In this document: piece by piece, positions 21,484 through 30,801 of the stretch
Position numbering within the stretch: position 1 is the first letter of the stretch
How the letters are laid out: each line of letters starts with the position of its first letter
NCBI GenBank assembly: GCA_905147135.1
Contig: LR990050.1
Location: 1,438,501 to 1,502,500, forward strand
From: Blastobasis lacticolella
Lineage: Eukaryota > Arthropoda > Insecta > Lepidoptera > Blastobasidae
Reading direction: 5' to 3'
Length of the DNA: 64,000 bases
Translations under genes and position numbers: made by a program
The notes under the pieces: model-generated
Database searches by the model: none
Told to the model about the DNA's origin: nothing
The model's input: only the letters and a program-made list of their open reading frames with translations

Positions 21484-21717
21484 TAAATAGTCATAATATG
21501 ATTGGACAAATTCACACAGCACCATTTAGCCCCAAAGTAAGCAAAGCTTATGTAATGTGTGTTAGATAACTGATAAACTACTAATATACTTTCTTTTTAA
21601 ATACGTACTACACCGAGACCTGTAACAGAAATTTAAATTCATCATTTCAATTTGTGCAACTAGGCTCTCTGCGTGGCGACCGGCATGTTAACCAACTGAA
21701 CCACACTCAAGTCGTCG
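21484..21717 (-). mobile_element. SINE-G copy, nearly complete, minus strand
   Basis: From the 3' end: attggacaaattcacacagc, agccccaaagtaagcaaagc, then cctgtaacagaaatttaaat. The tRNA-like head reads gcgtggcgaccggcatgtta and accaactgaaccacac and ends gtcgtc. The B box region is damaged (gcaactaggctc). Confidence 0.8.
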
Positions 21718-21740
21718 ATATAAAGTATAAATAAAGTAAA

Positions 21741-21840
21741 ATCGAAATAAAGTATGGTTCCTAAGCGCTCAGCGCCGAATGGTAGATGCAAATTCCCAAC
21801 TGAAAACTTCTTCCCACTAACAGCTGACCCCATTTCTATA
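21741..21840 (+). repeat. Local direct duplication, right copy
   Basis: It is the partner of 21119-21208, about 630 bp downstream and also ending catttctat. It is not recognisable as a transposon, so it is treated as duplicated host sequence. Confidence 0.6.
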
Positions 21841-21924
21841 TATGTGCAATCTATCGATCTCACGTAAGTACACTCGTTAGGTTGTTCCGTGGAATCTATC
21901 TTGCGATTCCGACAGGGAAAGTCT

Positions 21925-22012
21925 CGATGAACGAGTGGTCACTGTGTCAGTGTGCTCAGAGTAACGAGTTCGATTACTGACCGGGCAGAAATTGAAGTGA
22001 TCAATTTTAGTA
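21925..22012 (+). mobile_element. Degraded SINE-G 5' part
   Basis: The words gagttcgattactgaccggg and cagaaattgaagtgatcaat match the B box and following body of SINE-G. Upstream gagtggtcactgtgtcag is a rearranged A-box region. The 3' half is missing. Confidence 0.5.
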
Positions 22013-22132
22013 CTCGCCCATAATATTTAGGAAAGTTTCTTTCCCATTTGATAGCTGGCTTCAGAATTGGAATTTCCATCCTATTACGAAACTAGCTACG
22101 AATTTTGGTTGCGAAATGGGTCGAATAGCAGA

Positions 22133-22255
22133 GCACAGCTCGCGCCACGAGAGATCGTTTGTTTCCTTCTCTAAATACTAAGAGGAAAGAGATGGCAGTA
22201 TGTATATCGCGCCTCTTCTCGCTTATCGCGCGCGAGAGTAAACCTGTGCTAGCCA
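22133..22255. mobile_element. MITE-C copy 1
   Basis: About 120 bp with gctcgcgccacgagagatcg, tactaagaggaaagagatgg, ctcgcttatcgcgcgcgaga and the end cctgtgctagcc. Copies at 40433-40577 and 40586-40822 show the matching left end gccctagcacaagt or gctagcacgtgaccaagtgt, so the family has short inverted ends GGCTAGCACAAGT. The left end is degraded here. Confidence 0.6.
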
Positions 22256-22318
22256 CACAGATCAAATGCTTACATCAACATAATATGTTCGCATATTATG
22301 ATATAACCCGCGTCACGA

Positions 22319-22424
22319 AAGAAGAGACTTGTCAAATGGCAGTGGAGGGGATTTCGCGCAGCTAATCGTATACAGCGCAAGTCGAACCACGTGACCCGCC
22401 AAGTCTCTTCTCATTTGACACTAG
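22319..22424. mobile_element. MITE-B copy 1, about 106 bp
   Basis: It is bounded by aagaagagacttgtcaaatg on the left and ccaagtctcttctcatttga on the right. The ends are inverted repeats over AGAAGAGACTTG. A second, very similar copy is at 52397-52503 and shares ggggatttcgcgcag and tcgaaccacgtgacccgcca. It is non-coding. Confidence 0.75.
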
Positions 22425-22460
22425 CTATACTCCAAAACCTACATTTTTAAAAGAATACGG

Positions 22461-22621
22461 TTACCGTACGCCAATGAATTTGATAAGCGCACAGCGAAGT
22501 ACGCATCTCCTTAATCGATGCTCGTTATGCGCTCACACATAAAAAAACATAAAACGTACAAAAAATACGAACATAAAAAAAAAGTTAATTTCGGTGTGCC
22601 TACACAAGAAAGTCTCTTCTT
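22461..22621 (+). repeat. Local direct duplication, left copy
   Basis: It carries ccaatgaatttgataagcgc, tccttaatcgatgctcg, gttaatttcggtgtgcctac and acaagaaagtct. These recur in order at 22820-22942 on the other side of a minus-strand SINE-G. An extra AT-rich block is present here. Confidence 0.65.
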
Positions 22622-22684
22622 TTATCTTAGAAATCTTATTATAAGTATGTATTATATTTATTATTATTTGCACTTATTATCTTA

Positions 22685-22820
22685 AATTCATACTTATAAT
22701 ACATTCATATAACACCCAGACCCGTAACATAAATTAAAATTCATCATTTCAATGTCTGGTCTATCTGAAATCGAATCTCTGCGTGGCAGACCGGCATGCT
22801 ACTAAACCACTCAGGCCGTC
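22685..22820 (-). mobile_element. SINE-G fragment lacking the 3' half, minus strand
   Basis: It contains acacccagacccgtaacata, aaaattcatcatttcaatg, the damaged B box gaaatcgaatc and the head gcgtggcagaccggcatgct through ggccgtc. The 3' tail is absent, so this is a deletion product, unlike the usual 5' truncation. Confidence 0.75.
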
Positions 22821-22942
22821 AAACAATGAATTTCCGTCAATGATTTTAATAAGAACACAGCAAAATACGCCTCCTTAATCGAAGCTCGATCAGCGCACAC
22901 ACGTTAATTTCGCTGTTTCCGCCTACACAAGAAAGTCTTAAA
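22820..22942 (+). repeat. Local direct duplication, right copy
   Basis: It is the partner of 22461-22621: tccttaatcgaagctcgatc, gttaatttcgctgtttccgc, ctacacaagaaagtct. It diverges at some 15-20 percent of positions by eye. Confidence 0.6.
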
Positions 22943-23211
22943 GTCTACCGGTGATTAAAACTTCTCAGCATGATAATACGGGTGTAATCGCGTTACGCAC
23001 ACAGAGCCTTCGTACATACGGTTAATAGCTTGTAATTAGCGATGCGACCTCGCTTATACAAGCTTCGTCTTGCGGCTTATGTAAGACGGCGGCTCGTTGA
23101 GTTTGTAGCTATTCCGTCTTCGAGGATCTGACGAATTACAACAACATCGGTTATTCAAACCATGCACATGATACCAGGAGCCACGATAAGGAAAGACTTG
23201 AATACCGGACA

Positions 23212-23570
23212 CGGACGAGGCATAGTCCATTAATAATCATCTTGGCGTTAATGTTCCGGTTGTGCTCTCTTGCGGGGGCCTGGGGTCCACCTTGACCATG
23301 ATCCGGGAATATAGTAGAGCGACTAACGTCTGACCTCCGTGACTCCGTTAACAGAGGAACCTGACCAGATTGAATGCTGGTGACGTCGTCTTAATGAGCA
23401 GGTTTCCTCACGATGTGTTCCCTCACCGCAAGAGCATCGGTTAGCATTCAGAAAAGAGTCATCGGTACATGTCCGCGGCGGGATTCAAACCCGGTACCTT
23501 CCGCTTACGAGTCGGATACTTTAAAAATTCGGCCACCGACGCTCCTATGCCGGACGAGGCATAGTCCATT
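23212..23570 (-). mobile_element. SINE-T copy with a perfect 20 bp target-site duplication, minus strand
   Basis: The element (23232-23550) is full length, from the atcatcttggcgttaatgtt end to the head ggccaccgacgctcc. Both flanks read cggacgaggcatagtccatt (23212-23231 and 23551-23570). A perfect duplication of this length is the mark of target-primed retrotransposition and shows a fairly recent insertion. The B box on the minus strand is ggtttgaatcc. Confidence 0.9.
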
Positions 23571-23639
23571 GCATTGTAATGAATGGTGCAATGCGCAATA
23601 GGGCATGGACGGGTCAGACACTTGTAATTGAGTACCTGC

Positions 23640-23843
23640 ATTGATGAAACCTGCACATTTAGGCGGCTGAATGTGTAACCATGATTCAATCTGGTCAGGT
23701 TGCTCTGGTATCAGGGTCATGAGGTTAGATGGCAGTCGCTCCACTGTAATTACCTAATTTGCCAAATTCTAGATCATGGTCAAGGCAGACCCCGGGCCCT
23801 CACGCGCGTAAGCACAACCGGGAGATTAACGCCAAGATGATTG
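23640..23843 (+). mobile_element. SINE-T copy, 5'-truncated
   Basis: It begins at gatgaaacctgcacatttag and runs through ccatgattcaatctggtcag and gatcatggtcaaggcagacc to gagattaacgccaagatgat. The tRNA head is missing. Confidence 0.8.
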
Positions 23844-23895
23844 ATCAGATCCTGTTCGTGCCCTGTCTGTGCCGTCGTCTAGGCTGTTCTGGTAC

Positions 23896-24157
23896 TCATC
23901 ATCTTGGCGTGAACATCCCGGTTGTGCCCTTTCGCGCGGAGGCCAGGCAGCCGTCTGACCTTCGTTAACAAAGGAACCTGACCAGATTGAAATATGGTCG
24001 CCTGAACATGCAAGTTTCATTACGACGTTTTCCCTCACCATAACAATATCGGTTAGTACAAAACTAAGAAATGAATCATTGGTACGGCGACAGTGAGATT
24101 CGTACCCAAAACCTCTCGATTACGAGTCGGATACCGCTACACAGGCCACCGACGCCC
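23896..24157 (-). mobile_element. SINE-T copy with internal deletion, minus strand
   Basis: Order on the plus strand: catcatcttggcgtgaacat, then a jump from the 3' part straight to ccgtctgaccttcgttaaca, then cctgaccagattgaaatatg, then the head cgattacgagtcggatacc and ggccaccgacgcc. The 'ccatgatccaggat' region is deleted. Confidence 0.8.
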
Positions 24158-24454
24158 CACGTTCTGAAATAAGTATCTGACCTAAAATCTAGACGGTCAC
24201 AACTGTCTAGAGCTAAAATAAAACTTCTCCCCGTAACCCAGAACCGCGACGCTATTTAAAGATTTACCCCAGCCGGGGCTCGGGGAGACAACTTGTACCG
24301 GAGTTTCGTAAATCTGATGTCGCGCTGTAAAGTTAATGTCTAACGCAATAATTGCGCAAGCTCCAACTTAGGAGCTTTGATTACAATAATTAATAATAAC
24401 TTGGCGCTCTCTCTCGGCTAAACATTTTAGTATTATATCGTCAAAGCTATCGGG
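24158..24454. other. GC-mixed spacer without repeats
   Basis: Contains ccccagccggggctcgggga. No window-internal match and no ORF. Possibly unique host sequence. Confidence 0.35.
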
Positions 24455-25268
24455 CCCACAAAAGAGTTGTTAACATCGCCCAAACTCCTTGGTGGGGTGT
24501 TTTCTTATTGTACTTAGTTATTAGGCGAGTATAAGTGCTTTGTTTCCTCTTGTTCTTATAGTTAGTTGTTAACGATGTCCGCTTGGAGTTTATCTACGAT
24601 TCATATAAAATGTATAATCTGTCCAGACTGACTTGTTTTATTTGGTTAAGGAAATTAAAAAACAAAATTATTCCATCAACTAAATTTACAATCACAATTT
24701 TGTTTGTGTAGGTAGGTAAAATTATGTATTTAAATGGATAATGTGCAGCAGTATTAATTGAATTTCACATGCTATGTGTTTCTTGTATAATTCAAGACAT
24801 CTATACACAATATACATATCGCATCGTGATTAAGCCGTTTTTGGGCATTACTTGTTTACCAAATAAGACAAGTCAGTTTAAACAGATCATAGCCGTAGTA
24901 TGTCCTCATGTCTGTCTTCTCATTTTTCAGCTTTTTTATTTTTAGTTAGAGTAACCAGGCATTTGTCAAGATTGTCCCACAAAAGAGATGTTAACACCGC
25001 CCAAACTTCTTGGTGGAGTGCTTCCTTAGGAAAGAGGTTTCGTTTGTTTATTGTACTTTGTTAATAAGCGAGAACAAGTGCTTTGTTTCCTCTTGTTCTT
25101 ATAGTTAGTTGTTAACAACTTACTCAATCGCTCAACCATTTTGAATGATTCGTAGATGAACTCAAAGTTTATCTAGGAATCATTCAAAATGGTTGAGCCG
25201 TAGTATGTCATCATGTCTGTTTCCTTATTTTTCAGCTTTTTTTTAGTTAGACTAGCCAGGCATGTCAA
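24455..25268 (+). repeat. Diverged local tandem duplication with two repeated blocks
   Basis: Block 1 (cccacaaaagag, aactccttggtgg, tttcctcttgttcttatagt, tagttgttaac) occurs at 24455-24611 and 24977-25111. Block 2 (agccgtagtatgtcctcatg, catttttcagctttttt, ccaggcat) occurs at 24891-24968 and 25196-25268. The blocks alternate, so the region is a partly rearranged tandem duplication. It is non-coding. Confidence 0.65.
25130..25198. repeat. Inverted repeat, 28 bp arms
   Basis: The left arm gctcaaccattttgaatgat plus tcgtagat (25130-25157) is complementary to 25171-25198 at 27 of 28 positions, with a 13 bp loop. It sits at the joint between block 1 and block 2 of the surrounding duplication. Confidence 0.75.
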
Positions 25269-25514
25269 AATCAAATTAAAATTTCAAATTCTAATTCAAT
25301 GTAGGTACGTTTAAGATACACAGATATATTGAAAGTCCCATTAGTCATAGAGAAATCATCAACAATGAGTAGGTAAGTATGCGCCGCGCGCGGCAACGTC
25401 GAGCCGGCAACGGCTTTGTTTGAAGACCACTGCGCAAGGACTATGCATGATCAGACTGTCATTGTACTTTCAACTGGTGGTAAATGACGATGCCGCCTTT
25501 AATGGAGCATGCAT

Positions 25515-26158
25515 TGACGACCTGAGTGGTTCAGTGGTCAACATGCCGGTCTGCCACGCAAGAGGTCCCGGGTTCGATTCCCGGCCGGGCAGAAATTGAA
25601 ATGATGAATTTTGATTTCTGTTACGGGTCTGGGTGTTCTATATATAATAAGTATGTATTTAACACTTTGTGTTGTCACTTCATGATGGAACTCCATTATT
25701 ATGAATTAAATCACTTTTTGTACACTAGTTCCACTTTATTATACAATTTTATTAAATTGCAACCGGTTTCGAATTACTCATCTTCAGGCAATTATTTTAT
25801 ATTTTGTTTACAAGCTATATGTAGGTACCGACAGTATACAATAATGTTAGGATGTCACAGTGCAGAGAAATGTACAGTATGTCAACATAATACAAATTAC
25901 AAGTAGTCAAAATTTTTTAAGGTATGTCAATTGTTATACATTTAAATAAATGGCAAAAAATATAAATTATACCGAAGGTATGTCATTGTATAATAAAGTG
26001 GAACTAGTGTACAAAAAGTGATTTAATTCATAAGTATGTATTTAAAAAAAATGTTTATAAGTAGATTATCAGTTATCTATCACCCATAACACAAGATTTG
26101 CTTACTTTAGGGCTAGATGGCGCTGTGTGAATTTGTCTACGATTATTTATTTATTTAT
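25515..26158 (+). mobile_element. SINE-G copy interrupted by an inverted-repeat element
   Basis: The head ttgacgacctgagtggttca, the B box ggttcgattcc and the body through gtctgggtgttctatatata lie at 25515-25662. The 3' part (gttatctatcacccataaca, gggctagatggcgctgtgtg, TTTA tail) lies at 26030-26158. The middle is an insertion with its own target duplication. The tRNA-Gly-like head is almost intact and is one of the best copies in the window. Confidence 0.85.
25663..26029. mobile_element. Insertion with perfect 49 bp inverted repeats and a 16 bp target duplication
   Basis: The target duplication is ataagtatgtatttaa (25647-25662 and 26030-26045). Within or at the edge of the insert, 25699-25747 is perfectly complementary to 25985-26033, including ctttttgtacactagttcca. 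The left arm starts about 36 bp inside the insert, while the right arm reaches its end. An internal motif, gcaaccggtttcgaattact then catcttcagg, is one I associate with other insect repeats. Long perfect arms suggest a DNA-type or fold-back element, but a 16 bp duplication is more typical of retrotransposition. Confidence 0.75.
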
Positions 26159-26215
26159 GCATGTCTAGGAACAGCCTTGAAGGCATCTAGATTATAATGG
26201 TCACATAATGTTGCT

Positions 26216-26634
26216 CAGTACGACATTGTAGTTGTTACAAGCTTTTATTGTTAGAACGGCAAACTCTCTACAAATAGAGTAAGCAGTATTTTATAAAAAC
26301 TTAAGGTCGGCTCCTAACCTCTTTACCACACCCAGTTTAGAGTTTCGAAATGCGTGATCAGGAATGTTAATGAAAGCCAAATAAGGGTCGCTGGGTTTGT
26401 GGAAAGCCGCATGATTTACGGGCCTGCTGGCTGCGGGCGTCGTGGAGACTTTTACGGATCTGGAGTTAACATTGGTGCCTACACACGACACTGCGACAGG
26501 GCCGATCTAGAAGGCAGCTAGACAGTTTTTTAAGTCATACGGCAGGCAAACGTGATCACCGGCGTCTAAGGAATGCGTCACCCGCCTCTAAAGATACCTC
26601 TAATATACCTCTTGAACGGTCCCATTGATTTGGC
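26216..26634. other. Spacer, nothing firm
   Basis: Short frames only. The sequence ctagacagttttttaagtca near 26518 resembles the right flank of the next element but is not explained. Confidence 0.35.
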
Positions 26635-26761
26635 ACAGTTGAAACTAATCCTTACGTTGTATAAAATACAGTCGCTTTCCGGATTGGTCGGACGTCCGAT
26701 CACGACACCGCATCCGGAAACAGACTTTATTTTATACAACGTAAGGACTAGTTTCAACTGT
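26635..26761. mobile_element. 127 bp near-palindromic MITE
   Basis: The left arm acagttgaaactaatcctta, cgttgtataaaata… and the right arm …ttttatacaacgtaagga, ctagtttcaactgt are complementary over about 48 bp with few mismatches. The loop (about 30 bp) includes ggtcggacgtccgatc, itself partly palindromic. It is non-coding; no target duplication is clear. Confidence 0.7.
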
Positions 26762-26970
26762 CTAGCTGCCTCCTAGATCGACCCTGCCTCAGTGCCGTAA
26801 GCAGAGTGCTTCCTCTCAAACTAAGTTAAAAAGCTCCTCCAGGTTGGGGGTGACGCGTAGATGTAGATCGGTTAACGTGCGGGAAATACGCGCGGTGGCA
26901 GGGCCACAACGCTCGCGGTCACCCGGCCCTCTCGGTTAGTAGGGTAAACTCAAAGTCTATGTTAATTATA

Positions 26971-27310
26971 AAAAATATGCTCGGACAATTCAGACAGCGC
27001 CATCTAGCCCCAAAGTAAGCAGTTCTTGTGTTATGGTTGCTAGAAAATTGATAAACTACTTTTATTTTTTATAATTGACCGCCACCTCACCTGCTGGTAA
27101 GTGACAATGCGGCCGATGATGGAGCACGTCTGTCTAGGAATAGCCTATTCACTACTTATATTTTTTAAATACATAATTATTATACACATAACAGCCAGAT
27201 CCGCAACAGAAATTAAATTCATTCAAAATTCATCATTTCAGTTTCTGCCCGGCCGGGAATCGAACAAGGGACTTCTGCTCGGCTTATTAACCAACTGAAC
27301 CACTGTCGTC
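26971..27310 (-). mobile_element. SINE-G copy interrupted by a LINE fragment, minus strand
   Basis: The 3' part 26971-27074 (ggacaattcagacagcgcca, tctagccccaaagtaagcag) and the 5' part 27151-27310 (ccgcaacagaaattaaattc, ctgcccggccgggaatcgaa, ccaactgaaccactgtcgtc) flank an inserted LINE piece. The B box region reads ggaatcgaaca. Confidence 0.8.
27075..27150 (-). mobile_element. Short LINE 3' fragment inserted in SINE-G, minus strand
   Basis: ttgaccgccacctcacctgc, tggtaagtgacaatgcggcc and tgtctaggaatagcctattc match the family at 41439-41765. The SINE words actacttttattttttata (left) and actacttatattttttaaat (right) form an imperfect target duplication. Confidence 0.75.
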
Positions 27311-27339
27311 AAGGTATCAATTATGTACTTCATATACTT

Positions 27340-27612
27340 TAAAACTTTGGCCGTGTGGTGTCCGGCAGAGTAGAATAGCACCAACCCCTTACGCTTATGG
27401 GTGTCGTCGTACAAGGCGACTAATGTTTTCAAGGCAAAAGATCAAGAGTCTCCGTAGTCTGGAAAATGGGCAGCAGCATTTTCCATTTTTAAATTTAAAC
27501 ACAGCGATCTCCTACCTGCCTGCCAAGCGTGGAGATTATGGCAATAAACTCCCCTTTCGTGGGAGAGGCCCTAAGTCCTGCTGTGGACTGTTACGGGCTG
27601 TGATGATGATAC
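27340..27612 (+). mobile_element. RTE-like LINE 3' end with GATGATGAT tail
   Basis: Plus-strand order: accccttacgcttatgggtg, tcgtacaaggcgactaatgt, gcgtggagattatggcaata, aagtcctgctgtggactgtt, acgggctgtgatgatgat. This copy and 56565-56828 fix the family's orientation. A short upstream frame encodes no known domain. Confidence 0.8.
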
Positions 27613-28354
27613 TTTAAAATAGACCTATCAGTTTTAACGTCAAACCATTATTAAAAAGACGTTTTAAAATACAAACAATACTATATCTGATTCCGTCCGT
27701 AGCTTCTGAACGCCCACAGTATAATACGCAATAAAATTGAAAAGGTCGCGACTAACGAATCAATTATATTAATTGAATGTAGTTATAAATCAGTCGCATA
27801 AACCTGCTGCGAGCTACAGCCGTTTGTAGAGTGCTTTAATACGTTTGTAATTGCCAGGCACTTAAGCTGTATTACGGCTGTATCAATCCTACAATGAAAT
27901 TGGAATTTCTGTAAAAGAATAGTGTAATAGAAAAATGGATAGCTTTCGTAATTGTTCGAGCTATATTTAGGATTTGTGCAAATTTGTAAGTATGGCAGGT
28001 GTAAGGCAGAATTTAATATTCTTTTTTTAATTATGTTCCGGAAAATGGTCAATAACGATTTCTGTAGAGGTTATGGCAGTGTTGAGAATTGCTTAACCTA
28101 GGTTGTCGGTTTCACAAGCATGCTGCCGCTTTCCCAAAGTTTGATGTTTGAAAGTTTTACAATTTATGCATTAGAGAAAAACTAAATACCTACCTCTGCA
28201 AACGCCTTAATCATGTTTATTGTATGGAGGCCCATACATGAAGAGGTAATAGTTTTAATATTATTATTGGATTTTATAGCGGCCGTTACTATGGCCGTAC
28301 TCTCTTACATACTTTGTGAAAAGTTTAAGGGTCTAGCTATTGCAGTTTCAAAGA
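27613..28354. other. Spacer, nothing recognised
   Basis: AT-rich; short frames only; no repeat match. Confidence 0.4.
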
Positions 28355-28450
28355 TACAGTCACAAAGATGTGTGTATGGGTAGCACCCTGCCGGCCTGTG
28401 ACGTCACAGCTAGATCGCGGCAGCAATAAATTCGCGAGAAAATATGTAAA
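28355..28450 (+). repeat. Dispersed repeat R6, copy 1
   Basis: The words ggcctgtgacgtcacagcta and gatcgcggcagc, then gcgagaaaatatgt, match 54975-55085 (tggtgacgtcgcagcttgat, cgcggcaacat). It is non-coding. The CRE-like palindrome tgacgtca is part of the repeat, so it should not be read as a promoter. Confidence 0.6.
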
Positions 28451-28865
28451 CTTAAAAATTCAATCCCATTAAAAACATTTTAATTTTACAGATACTAAGT
28501 GGCTATTTCTAAAAAAAAATTAGTGTTACATAAAGTGCTTTGCAGAGATACCAACCCATTACCAAATCTCTCTGTCTACGTATAGCATTGTACTTTATAC
28601 TAAATCTCTCTAGTTTGTCTACACATAGTATTGTAGATAAAACAAAGCCGCCAGAAATTCGTAGTAAAAATCCCCACCCGCTTTTCGAGGACGCCCACTC
28701 GCGCAGATCGCCTGTAATTAATCCGTTCGATGGTGGACTACACAGGGCCATGCAGGTTCGTATATCTACAGTGTGTATAAAACTAATTTCCGAGAATAGT
28801 CTTTACAGAAAGTAAGTAAAAAAGTACAGCGAAATAAAATAAAATATAAAGGTTGAAAGTTTGGG
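28451..28865. other. Spacer with a short 40-46 bp tandem duplication
   Basis: aaatctctctgtctacgtat and aaatctctctagtttgtcta head two similar units near 28564 and 28603. No gene is seen. Confidence 0.4.
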
Positions 28866-29066
28866 AGTGTCGGCGGCCTAGTGTTTAAGTCCGGCTCGTA
28901 AGCGAGAGGTACCGGGTTCGAACTCTTGACTCTTTTCTGAGTTATGTACATTGGCTGAACACTAACCGATGCTTTTACAAAGGGAAAATATTGTGATGAA
29001 ACCTGTATATTCAGGCGACTGAATGTGTAACCACGATCCAAACTGGTAAGATTTCCCTGTTAACCC
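28866..29066 (+). mobile_element. SINE-T copy, 3'-truncated and internally deleted
   Basis: The head gtgtcggcggcctagtgttt, ggctcgtaagcgagaggtac and the B box ggttcgaactc are present. The word 'catgtaccaatga' is deleted. The body runs to aaactggtaagatttccctg and stops; the last 100 bp of the SINE are missing and an RTE-like tail follows. Confidence 0.8.
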
Positions 29067-29165
29067 CAACGGATCAGAGTCCTAAGCAAAAAACAAAGGG
29101 TAAGTAAAGTAGGTGTACGCGAACGAAGTCGCACCGGGTCCACTCGTACATAATACATGCCCCTT
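29067..29165 (+). mobile_element. RTE-like retroelement tail
   Basis: It contains tacgcgaacgaagtcgcacc and gggtccactcg, the same words found reversed at 2930-2950. It adjoins a truncated SINE-T, so one may have inserted into or recombined with the other. Confidence 0.5.
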
Positions 29166-29680
29166 TCATATTGGACACTTTATTACGCTACATACTGTAT
29201 AACACCGTTTGTCTCTACAGCAGCGATTGGCAGAATAGAAAAACCGGACCACCGTCCACTTTTCAATTGAAGCCTTTCAAAACTGAACAGTTTTCATTCA
29301 CGACGCGCTATTGCATCGAACGCCGCCGCTGCAAGGCACAAACAATCGCCCGTTTCGAAATGAAATAGCGAACAGGTATATTCTTCACCCTGGTAACAAA
29401 TACCGGTTGTAAATTAATGGAAACCAAGGATTCAATGGCTGTTTGCCTGAGTGAATTGGATTGGTTGGCGGCTTTTGTTTGAGCCGACATATGTTGAATT
29501 TTACTGACTTAATTGCACATTTTGGCCGACACGTCGAATTATATCTCCAACATATTTGTTTATTGATATGTACTTTAATTAATAAAGTACTACTATGAAA
29601 AGGTTTTGATTAAACAGGTTTTTATTAAAATTTGACAGCAGCAAGTGTTTCTGTCGGGTTTAATAAAGTTACTGCATATT
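29166..29680. other. GC-mixed spacer without repeats
   Basis: Near 29230-29370 the base composition is balanced (cgaacgccgccgctgcaagg) with no repeat match. It is a candidate non-coding conserved island; no gene is supported. Confidence 0.35.
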
Positions 29681-29764
29681 CGGATGGTCGACCTGATGGT
29701 TAGTGATCACCGTCGTGACAAAAAAGAAAGAAAGAAAAAACCTTTATCATACGTGGCACTCCAC

Positions 29765-29804
29765 GACACAATGACAGTTACTACACAGTAACTGTCATTG
29801 TGTC
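29765..29804. repeat. Perfect 18 bp hairpin
   Basis: gacacaatgacagttact (29765-29782) and its exact complement agtaactgtcattgtgtc (29787-29804) are separated by acac. It lies just after an AAAG microsatellite (29727-29745). A factor-independent terminator is not expected in an animal genome; a small MITE end or replication-born palindrome is more likely. Confidence 0.8.
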
Positions 29805-30576
29805 GCCTATAAAGCCTAAAAATAACTATAAAGTACAACGCTTCATTTTGACTCTAGTGCCGATAGCCCTAAGATCTACCACTCAAATACCTATTGTTAG
29901 TTGCGTTGTCGTTCGCGCGCACTGTGACTTGTGTCAGTGAATTTTGAAAACCAGATTATTGAATCTGGTGCGGCTATATGACACAAACTTTCAATACCTC
30001 CTAAAAGCGTAATCTACGTCTACCTAATCAATATAAATGATATTTCCGAGTAGGAAAATGAAAATGAAAAATGCATAAGAAAACTTGAATAAACATTATG
30101 CAAGCTTGTCGTTTGCACCAATCACATTCCTCAGCGAACGGGACAATGCATTGTCTTGCGAGTGGGCCGTAACACAACGACAATAAGGTCTGTTTTTGTT
30201 CGCACTACAGCTAGTGCCAAGGCTTTGAGAGACAGGCATTTAGCAGTGCTTATTGTCTCACCAATGCCTTTCTTTCTGCCCGCTTTAATCGTATCGCGTC
30301 CACAATAACTGGAACGGCCTGTTATGAACACATTTTTGCTTATTTTGTGGCGACACGGCGGTGTTTTGTAAAGGCGGCGTCTTTTGTTCCGCGCCGTATA
30401 GAGGCACTTAGTAGTTGTGTTTATTTTGAGCTCCTGACCCATAAACAGGTTAAATTGAGAGTTTGAAGTCGTTGTTTTGTTTGTGACGTGGTAGCCAGAT
30501 ATATGCTTTGTGCAACAAACAGTTCTTCATGTGATTTTGATACAGTAATAATAATAATATAACGTCACGTAGTATT
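29805..30576. other. Spacer, nothing recognised
   Basis: The minus-strand frame at 30131-30442 (103 codons) has no recognisable domain and is probably chance. Confidence 0.4.
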
Positions 30577-30801
30577 GGTGGTTTTAATGGTTAAAGGGTC
30601 CGACTCATACCCCGAAGTCCCAGACATCGAATCCAAGTGCTGCCATGTACTAATCCTAAGACTCTTTTCTGAGTTATTTATTTATTTATTTATACTTCAT
30701 GCACAAACAGTACATAACAGTACGTTAGTTATATCATTAGTAGTCAAGGCGGATCTCGGGCGTGCGCGAGAGCACGAACGGGACATTAACGCCAAGATGA
30801 C
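30577..30801 (+). mobile_element. Degraded SINE-T with a replaced middle
   Basis: The 5' piece 30577-30675 (gggtccgactcataccccga, acatcgaatccaagtgctgc, gactcttttctgagtta) and the 3' piece 30743-30801 (gtcaaggcggatctcgggcg, gggacattaacgccaagatg) flank about 67 bp starting with a TTTA run. The middle third of the SINE is absent. Confidence 0.7.

Larger units (their letters stand above)
25473..26215 (-). mobile_element. LINE 3' fragment split by a SINE-G, minus strand
   Basis: Left piece 25473-25514 (ctggtggtaaatgacgatgc, ggagcatgc); right piece 26159-26215 (atgtctaggaacagccttga, aggcatctagattata). Joined, they follow the order of the uninterrupted family members at 41439-41765 and 55660-55985. 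The split shows that SINE-G inserted into this older LINE piece. Confidence 0.7.

Noticed and set aside
28395..28415. CRE-like promoter site tgacgtca
   Set aside because: The palindrome is part of dispersed repeat R6, whose second copy at 55 kb has a variant, so a regulatory reading is unsupported.
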